Positions 1 through 7,340 of a DNA stretch of 23,353 nucleotides are shown here, piece after piece. A program made the position numbers and the translations under genes. Below the pieces are notes generated by a model that worked only from the letters and a program-made list of their open reading frames with translations, was not told the DNA's origin and made no database searches. Origin of the DNA: JANNMJ01 sp031397815 (GTDB taxonomy: Bacteria > Bacteroidota > Bacteroidia > Cytophagales > Hymenobacteraceae). Where the stretch lies: contig JANNMJ010000049.1 in the NCBI GenBank assembly GCA_031397815.1, forward strand, positions 1 through 23,353. Reading direction: 5' to 3'. Numbering within the stretch: position 1 is the stretch's first letter; every line of letters begins with the position of its first letter.

Positions 1-45
1 GGCCAGATCCCCGCGTCAACCGCATTCCAATAAACTATCCTAAAT

Positions 46-125
46 ACCCCAAAGGGGTTTCATCACATAAGTCCGGGGTTGATTTCTTTGAAATCTACCC
101 CGGGCTTGCACACGGCTACCCCGGG
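46..125. repeat. REP-like hairpin cluster
   Basis: Intergenic DNA downstream of the amidotransferase gene. Three structures are visible. Positions 46-58 form ACCCC-AAA-GGGGT. Positions 73-86 pair with 90-103 as a 14-bp arm with one mismatch and a TTT loop. The ten-mer CTACCCCGGG occurs at 95-104 and again at 116-125. Short GC-rich hairpins with a repeated CCCGGG core are typical of REP elements mobilised by tyrosine transposases (RAYTs), but no transposase is present, so that link is inference. The hairpin cluster could also end transcription of the minus-strand gene. Positions 1-45 show nothing recognisable. Confidence 0.5.
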
Positions 126-155
126 TGCGCGCGGGCTGCGCACAACGCCGGATTA

Positions 156-1148
156 CTACGCCGTCTGCAACATCAACGCCTGAATCCCCATCTCCAGAAA
201 CGTCGGGATAATGGTGGCTTGTGTAAGCGGAATCTTATCCTCGTCGTCCAGCGCGTCGAGCATCGAGAGATACTTGTTCTCGCCGTGCGCCGCGATGACG
301 GCTTGCCGCTTTTCGGGCTGCGAGAAATACGTCATCATCCCCGTGGCATCGGCTTCGGGGTGAAACTGGGTGCCGATGATTTCATCCGAAAACCGCACCG
401 CCATCATCGCCCGTTCGAGGGGTACGTGGTCGCGGATTTTTTCGAGCGCCAGAATATCAGCGCCCAGCTCGGCGAGGCGGGCATCGTCGGGTTGCACCAC
501 TTGCCAATCACGCGAATCGACGACGTAGAACGGGTCCGGCAGGCACTCCAGCACCGGATCGTGGCGCCCGTCGAGCGACAGATGCACCGGCATCACGCCG
601 AACGAAGTCGAGCGTCGCTTCGTGACTTCCCCGACCTGAAAATGCCGACACGCCATCTGAAACGAATGGCAAATCAGGAACACGAATTTGCGCGCCGCGC
701 CGGTTTGGCGGGCGGTCTGGTTGTGCTCCCAAAGCGTCTGGAGAAGGTTGAACCAGCCTTTATCCCACACGCCGTCGCCGTCGTGCGGCGAGCCGGGGCC
801 ACCGGTACTGATGTAAATATCGAACGCGAGCGGGTCGGCAGGCAGCTCGTTAGCTCCCCGAACGTCGAACACGGTCCAGTCGAGGGGAGTGGGGAAAGCG
901 TCTAATAGCTCCTGAATATTCCGCATCCCCTGATTAGGATGACCGGCATACATATCCAGAATGGCGACTTTAGGCAGCGATTGGGGCACAAGTAACAGGC
1001 TGAAAGTGTGTAGGGTAGGGTGAATCCGACTGAAACGGCCGTAAAGGTCGGGAGGTTCAGGCAGAACCTCTAACCGCCACGGCTCTGTAGCCGCCGCCCA
1101 CCGCCCTTGATTAGCCGAAATACCCTCAGGTAAGCTCCAAGGGCGCAT
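156..1148 (-). CDS. Type 1 (class I) glutamine amidotransferase-like protein
   Basis: Glutaminase-fold protein of 330 residues from the ATG at 1148. Class I glutamine amidotransferases hydrolyse glutamine and pass ammonia to an acceptor. The domain starts near residue 57 (PKVAILDMYAGHPNQG). A glycine-rich STGGPGSP turn follows. The nucleophile is Cys160 in LICHSFQMACRH, and His263 and Glu265 in GTQFHPEAD complete the triad, so it looks catalytically intact. No synthetase domain is fused, so the partner or acceptor is unknown. The first 53 residues are Trp- and Pro-rich and match nothing I know; a GTG at 989 would give a 277-residue protein beginning just before the domain. A promoter-like pair at 1184-1213 allows the longer start. 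The gene lies downstream of a GCS2-type ligase but behind a strong terminator, so it is probably transcribed separately. Confidence 0.85.
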   Translation of the reverse strand: MRPWSLPEGISANQGRWAAATEPWRLEVLPEPPDLYGRFSRIHPTLHTFSLLLVPQSLPKVAILDMYAGHPNQGMRNIQELLDAFPTPLDWTVFDVRGANELPADPLAFDIYISTGGPGSPHDGDGVWDKGWFNLLQTLWEHNQTARQTGAARKFVFLICHSFQMACRHFQVGEVTKRRSTSFGVMPVHLSLDGRHDPVLECLPDPFYVVDSRDWQVVQPDDARLAELGADILALEKIRDHVPLERAMMAVRFSDEIIGTQFHPEADATGMMTYFSQPEKRQAVIAAHGENKYLSMLDALDDEDKIPLTQATIIPTFLEMGIQALMLQTA

Positions 1149-1183
1149 TTTTTTCGGTGAAGGGAAAATGAAGCTACTCTTTA

Positions 1184-1213
1184 CTTTATACCTTCTTCCG
1201 GCTATAGTGCAAA
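1184..1213 (-). promoter_or_regulatory. Candidate promoter of the amidotransferase gene
   Basis: Read on the minus strand, TTTG (1213-1210) is followed by 19 bases and then TATAAAG (1190-1184). Spacing and the TTTG match the Bacteroidota -33/-7 pattern; the second box matches only its TA. The expected transcript start near 1177 would leave a leader of about 28 bases before the ATG at 1148, which is preceded by an A-run. The -33 box overlaps the T-tract of the upstream terminator. Confidence 0.35.
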
Positions 1214-1268
1214 AAAAAGGGCACGCAGCCCGGCCTTGCCCCGTAGTGCAAGCCCGAGCTGCGTGCCC
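1211..1268 (-). terminator. Rho-independent terminator of the carboxylate-amine ligase gene
   Basis: On the minus strand the 11-base arm GGGCACGCAGC appears as a perfect inverted repeat at 1219-1229 and 1258-1268. Further partial pairing lies inside, and eight T residues (1218-1211) follow directly. It lies about 90 bases past the stop of the ligase gene. Confidence 0.85.
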
Positions 1269-1357
1269 AGTGAGGTGCCAAATCCGCGATTTTAATCACA
1301 AAAGGCAGAGGCTCTTGCGATTGACGCGCCAAATGTGCCTGGAAGCGTCTGAAGTTT

Positions 1358-2518
1358 CTAAACGACGCCCATCGCCGTTTCGCGGACGATGAAGTCCATG
1401 AGGCCCTTCAAATCGCCGCCGTTGCGCTGGAATTCGGCGCGTTGGCGGTCGGCGCCGGTGCCCATCCGCAGGATTTCGTGGATGTACTCCACTTCCTTGC
1501 GCGAGCCAAGCTCGTCGAGCACGTCGTCGATGAATTCGAGCAGTTCGCCGATCAGCACGCGGGTATCGACTTCTTCCTGCTTCCCGAAGTCAATCAGCTT
1601 GCCGTCGATGCCGAAGCGCGAGGCGCGCCACTTGTTCTCCGAAATCAGCGCCCGGCGGTAAAGGCGGAAATTGAGGTTGCTCTGCATCAGCTTATACAGC
1701 TTCACGACGAGCGCCTGCATCACCGCCGCCAACGCAATCGTCTCATCGACGCGCATCGGCACGTCGCACACCCGAAACTCGACGGTGTTGAAGACGGGGT
1801 GGAGCCGAATATCCCACCAGATTTTCTTGCCGTTATCGATGCACCCGGTTTTGACGAGCAGCTTGATATAATCGTCGTATTCCGACGCCGACGCGAAATA
1901 ATCCGGAATCCCGGTGCGCGGAAACTTGTCGAATACTTTCGTGCGGTACGAGCGGTAACCCGTATCGCGCCCTTCCCAGAACGGCGAGTTAGTGCTCAGC
2001 GCGAAAATGTGCGGCAGAAAATACCGCACGGTATTCATGATGTGCAGCCCCTCCTCGCGGCTCGGAATTCCGACGTGGACGTGCAAGCCGAAAATAAGAT
2101 TTCCGCGCGCAGCATCCTGCAATTCGTCGACAATCTCGCGGTAGCGCGGCATATCCGTGATGCGCGCATCGGCCCAGCGCGCAAACGGGTGCGTACCGGC
2201 TGAGGCAATCAGCAGCCCTTCCTTGGCGGCCTGCTCGAAAATAGCGCGGCGCAGCTTCGTGACTTCGCGGCGGGCGTCGGCAATATTCTCACACACGTTC
2301 GTGGCGACTTCCACCACCGCCGTGTGCATTTCGTTCTTAACTTGCTCCAGCAGAATCGTCTTGCCGTCGTCGACAATCTGGTGGATATGAGACGTCAAAT
2401 CGCGGGTTTCCGGGTCAATAACCTGAAATTCCTCTTCAATCCCGAGCGTGAATTTATGCGCACCATTAGCGGTGCGGCTCTCCGGGGCCAGAACGGCCGA
2501 ATTAAGCGAGTAGGCCAT
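1358..2518 (-). CDS. Carboxylate-amine ligase, glutamate-cysteine ligase family 2 (YbdK-like)
   Basis: Predicted ATP-dependent ligase of 386 residues that joins a carboxylate (classically the gamma-carboxyl of glutamate) to an amine. Family signatures are clear: LGIEEEFQVIDPETRDL near the N-terminus, NEMHTAVVEVAT, the metal/nucleotide region FGLHVHVGIP, and DIRLHPVFNTVEFRVCDVP in the second half. Length fits the family, whose members have weak glutamate-cysteine ligase activity or unknown substrates. I chose the ATG at 2518 because the longer frame begins with TTG at 2554 and overlaps a -7-like box. The gene lies between a FemAB-like acyltransferase upstream and a glutamine amidotransferase downstream, all on the same strand. 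A strong terminator follows it. The substrate cannot be read from sequence. Confidence 0.9.
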   Translation of the reverse strand: MAYSLNSAVLAPESRTANGAHKFTLGIEEEFQVIDPETRDLTSHIHQIVDDGKTILLEQVKNEMHTAVVEVATNVCENIADARREVTKLRRAIFEQAAKEGLLIASAGTHPFARWADARITDMPRYREIVDELQDAARGNLIFGLHVHVGIPSREEGLHIMNTVRYFLPHIFALSTNSPFWEGRDTGYRSYRTKVFDKFPRTGIPDYFASASEYDDYIKLLVKTGCIDNGKKIWWDIRLHPVFNTVEFRVCDVPMRVDETIALAAVMQALVVKLYKLMQSNLNFRLYRRALISENKWRASRFGIDGKLIDFGKQEEVDTRVLIGELLEFIDDVLDELGSRKEVEYIHEILRMGTGADRQRAEFQRNGGDLKGLMDFIVRETAMGVV

Positions 2519-2550
2519 TTGCGAAACGATGATAGCAGTGAGGTCGCCGC

Positions 2551-2558
2551 GCAAGATA
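2551..2558 (-). promoter_or_regulatory. -7-like box upstream of the carboxylate-amine ligase
   Basis: The minus strand reads TATCTTGC, close to TAnnTTTG but one T short, 32 bases before the ATG at 2518. No TTTG is seen at the -33 position. Confidence 0.3.
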
Positions 2559-2637
2559 CGGGCCGCTGCGATACCCGCAAGCGCCGCCCACGCGCAATAC
2601 GCGGCACTACTAGCGGCGCGGTGAATTTCACCGAGCG

Positions 2638-3723
2638 TCAGGGCCGCGCAAAAGCCGTGTAGGGCACCGGCTGCGCGCCAAACCCCGCGTAAAAACGCGC
2701 CACCGACGGCACCATCGACCCCTCAAAATCAAGCAGCCGCGCCGTGCCCGCTTCCTGCCGCAAAACCGCATCTATAACGGCGTGCATCGCGCCCTGCGCC
2801 CGTCCCGCATCACTGACGCTGCCGAGCAGGTAAATAAGCTGGCGTTCGTCGCGGGCGAAAATCCCACCGGCGAGTAACGGCTGATGGGCCGCATCGATGG
2901 GTGAAGGGGCGCGCGCCGTCCAAACGGTTAGTGCGTCGTGGGCGGCCAGCGCGTCGGTGAGGCGTTGCAGGAGCTGATAATGGCGCGGCTTTACTTCGGG
3001 CAGCTCCGCGCCCTTGGTGCGTCGGAAAAGCGCGATGACTTCCGCCGCCGCAGTCGGGGCGGAATCGAGGCCGATGCTCAGATTAACCGCTTTCTTGAGA
3101 TTCCGCCGATGATTTTGGTGGAAGCCCTTCGCCAGCTCAGCATAACTGGGCTTAAGGTCGAGGTGATGCGTAAGGCGTTCGCGGAGCTGAAAACCGACCG
3201 GTGGCGCTACTACGCGGTTTGCGTAATGCAGCTGCCCGTAAGCGCGCAGCCCGGCGGGCAAGGCGGCCAGAAAGGGCGCGGCGTCGGGCGTGGCGTCCAC
3301 TTGGCTCAACACGCCGAGCTGCTGCGTGAAGAAGGGCTGATGCATCTCCATCGGCCCGAAACCGCGCCACCGCCGTTGCAAAGGCACCGGTAGCGCGGCA
3401 GCGTAGCCCCCGGCGGCATCGGGCAGCACGACGGCGCCCCACGCCCCCGCCGTCACCGCATCGAGCCACCACGCCGCGCTGTAGACCGTCGCTTGAGGAG
3501 CGGCGGCGTGCAGGGCAGCCCAAGCGGCGCGGTCGGGGTGGCGGGTGAAGTGCAACGGGCTATAAGAGAGGAAGCGCGCTCCATCGGCAGCGCCGGGGCA
3601 GACGGGGGAGCTGGCCGGTCGGTCGGCGGTTGGTGGCAAAGTTCGCTGCTGATTGGGGTGCGGACGGATTGGGCGCGCTGCTTGTTCCGGAGCGGCTATA
3701 TATCCCCCAAAACCAGCCACCAT
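2638..3723 (-). CDS. FemAB-like GNAT-family acyltransferase
   Basis: Protein of 361 residues from the ATG at 3723. The GNAT-like fold is recognised from the C-terminal block LLDFEGSMVPSVARFYAGFG, ending in PVPYTAF, a hallmark of a Bacteroidota group related to FemA/FemB peptide-bond-forming transferases. Another conserved stretch is GFHQNHRRNLKKA. FemAB relatives add amino acids to peptidoglycan, lipids or tRNA-linked substrates; the acceptor here is unknown. The first 55 or so residues (Pro/Ala/Arg-rich) look unlike protein of this family. There is no in-frame ATG or GTG near the domain start, but a TTG at 3555 would give 305 residues, and a GAACTTTG box at 3644-3637 would suit it. It diverges from the stress gene at 3838 and precedes the carboxylate-amine ligase on the same strand by 119 bases. 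Confidence 0.75.
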   Translation of the reverse strand: MVAGFGGYIAAPEQAARPIRPHPNQQRTLPPTADRPASSPVCPGAADGARFLSYSPLHFTRHPDRAAWAALHAAAPQATVYSAAWWLDAVTAGAWGAVVLPDAAGGYAAALPVPLQRRWRGFGPMEMHQPFFTQQLGVLSQVDATPDAAPFLAALPAGLRAYGQLHYANRVVAPPVGFQLRERLTHHLDLKPSYAELAKGFHQNHRRNLKKAVNLSIGLDSAPTAAAEVIALFRRTKGAELPEVKPRHYQLLQRLTDALAAHDALTVWTARAPSPIDAAHQPLLAGGIFARDERQLIYLLGSVSDAGRAQGAMHAVIDAVLRQEAGTARLLDFEGSMVPSVARFYAGFGAQPVPYTAFARP

Positions 3724-3837
3724 TTTGGACTACTTATCCGCTCTGTGCAACCCATGCCGTTTGAGGGCGTACGAAAGCAGCGCACGGACCAAAACGGTCT
3801 GCGCTTTTCTCTCACCCCCTTCCAACTTTAAGAAATT

Positions 3838-4458
3838 ATGAGCGGTTTTGGCAACATGCCTCCCTACGGGGAGAACTCGGGCGCAACGCCTACCAGCGGT
3901 GGTAACGCACCTTTCAGCGGCTCGACCGGCAGCACTTCTTCCGATGCATCGACCGGCATGACGACGGCTATGTTCCGCGACCGTGAGTCGGCGGAGCGCG
4001 CGTATGACTCGCTGCATCGCCGTGGCTACACCAAGGACGACGTGAACCTGCTGATGTCGGACGATACCCGCAAGCGCCACTTCGGCGACGGCACCGCCGA
4101 CACCGACCTCGGCGATAAGGCCATGGAAGGCGCGGGCGTTGGCTCGGCCATCGGCGGCACCGTGGGTGCGGTCATCGCGGCCATCGCCGCTATCGGTACT
4201 TCCGTTGCGCTGCCGGGCCTCGGTCTGGTGATCGCTGGTCCACTGGCTGCCTCGTTGGTAGGCGCCGGCGCCGGTGGCCTGACGGGCGGTTTGGTCGGCG
4301 CGCTGGTCGGCTCGGGTATCCCCGAAGAGCACGCGGCTGAGTACGAGCGCGGCATCAAAGAAGGTGGCATCGTGATGGGTGTCAAACATCGTAACGACGA
4401 CGATCGTCAGTACTTCCAGGACGAGTTCCGTCGCAATTCCGCCGAACGCGTGTACTAG
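3838..4458 (+). CDS. General stress protein with glycine-zipper segment
   Basis: Small protein of 206 residues. After a Gly/Ser-rich N-terminal stretch (1-40) comes a compact domain, TTAMFRDRESAERAYDSLHRRGYTKDDV, followed by NLLMSDDTRKRHF, as in proteins called general stress protein 17M-like. Residues about 98-162 are a long Gly/Ala/Val-rich segment with repeated GxxxG spacing (glycine zipper) that could insert in or pack against a membrane. The C-terminal part (EYERGIKEGGIVMGVKHR) resembles the end of the same family and probably returns to the first domain's fold. The biochemical role is unknown; relatives are stress-induced in several phyla. The gene stands alone between the divergent FemAB-like gene and a terminator at 4544-4570. 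The start ATG follows an A/T-rich leader without a Shine-Dalgarno sequence. Confidence 0.8.
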   Translation: MSGFGNMPPYGENSGATPTSGGNAPFSGSTGSTSSDASTGMTTAMFRDRESAERAYDSLHRRGYTKDDVNLLMSDDTRKRHFGDGTADTDLGDKAMEGAGVGSAIGGTVGAVIAAIAAIGTSVALPGLGLVIAGPLAASLVGAGAGGLTGGLVGALVGSGIPEEHAAEYERGIKEGGIVMGVKHRNDDDRQYFQDEFRRNSAERVY

Positions 4459-4543
4459 GTCTGCGGAAAAAGTTCGCGCCGGTTTGGTGCGAATTGGTTC
4501 CAATGCCTTTACTTTGACGTTTGAACAGATTAATCCGGGAAAG

Positions 4544-4570
4544 ACCTCGCTGCCTCAGCGAGGTTTTTTT
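4544..4570 (+). terminator. Rho-independent terminator of the general stress protein gene
   Basis: A perfect 8-bp stem, ACCTCGCT (4544-4551) with AGCGAGGT (4557-4564), has a 5-base loop. It runs into seven T residues (4564-4570), 85 bases past the stop. Confidence 0.9.
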
Positions 4571-4604
4571 ATGCCCGGACGGGTCAAAAAGGCCTTTTTA
4601 GGCA

Positions 4605-4620
4605 CGAAAACGCGTTTTCG
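4605..4620. repeat. 16-bp perfect palindrome upstream of the Prc-like protease gene
   Basis: CGAAAACGCGTTTTCG equals its own reverse complement. It lies 35 bases past the stress-gene terminator and 120 bases before the protease start, upstream of the -7 box at 4692. It could be an operator for a dimeric regulator; no function can be shown from sequence. Confidence 0.4.
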
Positions 4621-4691
4621 CACTTTCGCCACGCCAGCGTCAGCCGAGGGAATCGGCGCAACCGCCTGCACCCTTCGGCACTCTTTTCGCG

Positions 4692-4699
4692 TAAGTTTG
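4692..4699 (+). promoter_or_regulatory. -7 box of the Prc-like protease gene
   Basis: TAAGTTTG matches the Bacteroidota -7 consensus TAnnTTTG exactly, 40 bases before the ATG at 4740. No TTTG is seen about 19 bases upstream, so the -33 box is weak or absent. Confidence 0.5.
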
Positions 4700-4739
4700 T
4701 TCGGCCTAAGCGTGCCGCTCGCGTTTTTTTTTCTGACCT

Positions 4740-6980
4740 ATGTCGTTCCGTTCTGCCCGTCTTACCTCGCTGTTGTCGGTGTCGGCTGTTGCGCTGGCGT
4801 TGGCTGGTTACACCACCCTGCATCGTGGCGAAGAAGCCCGTCGGTTGGTGCCCGCCAGTGCCCGTGAAGAGCTGCTGCTCAAAACCGTGCTGACCGGCCT
4901 GACTACTGCCCACTACGAACCCGAAAAGCTCGACGATGCCTTCGCCGGGCGGGTCTATTCGCTTTATCTGAAGAGCCTGTACAAGAGCCGCCGGTTCTTG
5001 CTGAAATCGGATGTCGCGCAGCTCGATAAGCTGAAGAACGACATCGACGATGAAGTGAAGCGCGGCTCCGAAGAGTTCTACGACCTCGCGACCCGCCTCT
5101 ACACGGCGCGGGTGAAGGAAGTCCACGGCTACTGCGATGAGATTCTCAAGCAGCCGTTCGACTTCACGAAGGACGAAACCATCGAGCTCGACGACGAGAA
5201 AGTCACTTTCTCCGGCTCCGCCACCGAAAGCCGTGAGCAGTGGCGCAAATACCTGAAATATCAGGTGATGACCCAGCTCGCCGACTTGCTGGCGGCCCAA
5301 GAGCGCGCCAAGGAAGCCGCCGCCCAGCCCGCCGCCGCCAAGAAAGACGCGAAGGACAAGGACAAAGCCGTGTCGGCGACCGAAAGCCCCCTCACGACGC
5401 TCCCCGACGACGAGGACGCCGCCGAAACCACGCCCGCCCCGGCCGCCAACAAGACGCTGGCCGAGCTGGAAGCCGACGCGCGCCAGAAAGTCGCGAAGCT
5501 CTACACCGACCTTTTCCGCCGGATGGGGCAGCAGAGCGCGAACGATATGTTCTCGCTCTACATCAACGCCATCACCAACACCTACGACCCGCACACCGAG
5601 TATTTCCCGCCGAAAGACAAGGCGAACTTCGACATCCAGATGACCGGCCGCCTGGAAGGCATCGGCGCGACGCTTCAGGAGCGGGATGGCGAAATCAAGG
5701 TCGCCGAAATCGTCCCCGGCTCGCCGTCGTATCGGCAAGGTGAGCTGAAGAGCGGCGATGTGATTCTGCGCGTCGCGCAGGGCAAGAAGGAGCCGGTGAG
5801 CATCGAAGGAATGCGGCTCGATGATGCCATTCTGCTCATTCGGGGGAAGAAAGGCACCGAGGTGCGCCTGACGGTGCGCAAGCCGGACGCGTCGCAGAAG
5901 GAGATTTCCATCATCCGCGACCTCGTCGTGATTCAGGAGACCTACGCCCAGTCGGCCATCATCGACCAAGCCGACGGTAAGCGGATTGGCTATCTGCGCC
6001 TGCCGTCGTTCTACGCCGATTTCAGCCGCTCCGGCGGACGCAATTCGGGTGAAGACGTGAAGAAGGAAGTCGAGAAGCTGACGAATGAGAAGGTCGACGG
6101 CATCGTGATGGACTTGCGCAACAACGGCGGCGGCTCGCTGCAAGACGCCGTTGAGATGTCGGGCCTGTTCATTCCGCAAGGCCCGATTGTGCAGGTGAAA
6201 TCGAGCGGCGGCGGCGCTCAGGTGCTCGCCGACCGCGATTCGCGGGTGCAGTACGAAGGCCCGCTCGTGGTGATGGTGAACTCGTACTCGGCATCGGCGT
6301 CGGAGATTCTGGCGGCAGCGATGCAGGATTACAAGCGCGCCGCCATCGTAGGCTCCAGCACGACGTACGGCAAAGGCACCGTCCAGCGCATCTTCGACCT
6401 CGACGACGCCCTCGGCTCCGAGTTCAACGCTGTCAAGCCGTTCGGCTCGCTCAAGCTCACCACGCAGAAGTTCTACCGCATCAACGGCGGCGCTACCCAG
6501 CTACGCGGCGTAACCCCCGACGTGGTGTTGCCCGATATGTACGCTTATCTGGAGCAGGGCGAAAAAGAAACCGCGTATCCGTTGGCGTGGGATGAGATTC
6601 GTCCCGCTGATTATAAGCAGTGGAGCAAGCCCGTTCCGGCGGCTAAAATCAAAGCCGCCAGCCAAGCGCGGGTCACGAAAAACGAGGAATTCCGCACCAT
6701 CGACGATATCGCGAAGCGCCTCAAAAAACAATCGGATAATACGCTGCGCTCCCTCAAGCTCGCCGATTATCAGAAGGAGCAAGCCGTAGCGAAAGCCGAC
6801 AACAAGCGCTACGAGCAAATTGAGAAGACGCTACCGGAGCTAAAAATCCGTCAGCTCACCGTGGACCGGTCGGCCATCGAAAAAGACTCGATTCAAGTCG
6901 CCCGCGCCGATAATTTCACCAAAAAGCTCAAGAAGGACGTGTACTTGCAGGAAGCCGTCAATATCGTCCGCGATTTGTAA
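4740..6980 (+). CDS. Carboxy-terminal processing peptidase, Prc/tail-specific protease type (S41)
   Basis: Periplasmic serine protease of 746 residues that trims or degrades envelope proteins from their C-termini; in other bacteria Prc acts on lipoproteins and peptidoglycan hydrolases. A hydrophobic signal segment spans residues 5-25 with no lipobox cysteine. A helical N-terminal domain follows, with an Ala/Lys/Asp/Pro-rich low-complexity stretch at about 189-242. The PDZ domain is at about 303-395 (GIGATLQERDGEIKVAEIVPG). The S41 catalytic core holds Ser519 in NSYSASASEIL and Lys545 in TTYGKGTVQ, with Asp530 matching the E. coli Prc Ser-Asp-Lys arrangement plus one extra residue. A Lys-rich C-terminal domain resembles the Prc C-terminal module. 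Length suits Prc better than the shorter CtpA type. It is a single-gene unit between a -7 box at 4692 and the terminator at 7014. Confidence 0.92.
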   Translation: MSFRSARLTSLLSVSAVALALAGYTTLHRGEEARRLVPASAREELLLKTVLTGLTTAHYEPEKLDDAFAGRVYSLYLKSLYKSRRFLLKSDVAQLDKLKNDIDDEVKRGSEEFYDLATRLYTARVKEVHGYCDEILKQPFDFTKDETIELDDEKVTFSGSATESREQWRKYLKYQVMTQLADLLAAQERAKEAAAQPAAAKKDAKDKDKAVSATESPLTTLPDDEDAAETTPAPAANKTLAELEADARQKVAKLYTDLFRRMGQQSANDMFSLYINAITNTYDPHTEYFPPKDKANFDIQMTGRLEGIGATLQERDGEIKVAEIVPGSPSYRQGELKSGDVILRVAQGKKEPVSIEGMRLDDAILLIRGKKGTEVRLTVRKPDASQKEISIIRDLVVIQETYAQSAIIDQADGKRIGYLRLPSFYADFSRSGGRNSGEDVKKEVEKLTNEKVDGIVMDLRNNGGGSLQDAVEMSGLFIPQGPIVQVKSSGGGAQVLADRDSRVQYEGPLVVMVNSYSASASEILAAAMQDYKRAAIVGSSTTYGKGTVQRIFDLDDALGSEFNAVKPFGSLKLTTQKFYRINGGATQLRGVTPDVVLPDMYAYLEQGEKETAYPLAWDEIRPADYKQWSKPVPAAKIKAASQARVTKNEEFRTIDDIAKRLKKQSDNTLRSLKLADYQKEQAVAKADNKRYEQIEKTLPELKIRQLTVDRSAIEKDSIQVARADNFTKKLKKDVYLQEAVNIVRDL

Positions 6981-7013
6981 GCTCTGCCGGTAGCTCACCG
7001 CCCACTCATTTCT

Positions 7014-7054
7014 AGCGCCCCGTTGACCGATAAGGTCGGCGGGGCGCTTTTTTT
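7014..7054 (+). terminator. Rho-independent terminator of the Prc-like protease gene
   Basis: The 9-bp arms AGCGCCCCG (7014-7022) and CGGGGCGCT (7040-7048) flank an inner partial stem (GACC/GGTC). A T-run follows to 7054, 33 bases past the stop. Confidence 0.9.
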
Positions 7055-7276
7055 ATTCGCTCTGATGGCGGGTTGGGGCTAGGTGGCTGAATTGCTTGTT
7101 GGGATGTTTTTGAAAAATTTGATGAAGTTTAGATTTTGCAAGCCAAATCGTAAATATAAAATATTGTGGAACGGCCACGCCGATGAGCGCATAGTCGATG
7201 TAATTTCCTATTATTACGTGGTCGGCCGCGTATGGGTGAAGGCGGGCACTTCGTAAAGGCAAGAGCCGCCTTCGTT
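7055..7276. other. AT-rich intergenic stretch with no convincing gene
   Basis: Visibly richer in A and T than its surroundings, especially 7090-7180. Short open frames exist on both strands: minus 7053-7262 (69 residues) and plus 7104-7256 (50 residues, starting MFLKNLMKFRF). Neither matches a family I know. It may be a decayed gene, a regulatory leader or recently acquired DNA. Confidence 0.4.
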
Positions 7277-7318
7277 TAATCTTGACTGGACGGCAGAGAG
7301 AAATGACTTCTCACTGCC
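7277..7318 (+). promoter_or_regulatory. -7-like box and leader hairpin of the T9SS cargo gene
   Basis: TAATCTTG (7277-7284) matches TAnnTTTG at all but one base. About seven bases later starts a hairpin: GGCAG-A-GAGAA (7292-7302), loop ATGAC, TTCTC-A-CTGCC (7308-7318), with one A-A mismatch. A T-run follows after six bases (7325-7331), then the ATG at 7341. The hairpin would lie at the very 5' end of the transcript. It could stabilise the message or act as a weak terminator. Confidence 0.35.
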
Positions 7319-7340
7319 GCTGAGTTTTTTTCTTCCTCCG

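Noticed and set aside
219..905. 228-residue plus-strand open frame opposite the amidotransferase
   Set aside because: It lies wholly within a gene with an intact catalytic triad and shows no recognisable motif.
1442..2203. 253-residue plus-strand open frame opposite the carboxylate-amine ligase
   Set aside because: It is a shadow of a conserved enzyme gene, Arg/Val/Ala-rich, and matches no family.
2581..2633. Inverted repeats after the FemAB-like stop (GCGCCGC/GCGGCGC and CGGTGAATTTCACCG) as a terminator
   Set aside because: No T-run follows on the minus strand and the second palindrome has too small a loop for a strong hairpin, so a terminator cannot be supported.
4584..6179. 531-residue open frame on the minus strand opposite the Prc-like gene
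   Set aside because: It is a mirror of a clearly recognised protease gene in GC-rich DNA. Its Leu/Gly/Arg-rich translation matches no family and it crosses a promoter region.
7053..7262. 69-residue minus-strand frame in the AT-rich gap as a gene
   Set aside because: The translation is somewhat protein-like (IDYALIGVAVPQYFIF), but no family, start signal or partner could be recognised. It is mentioned only as part of the AT-rich stretch.
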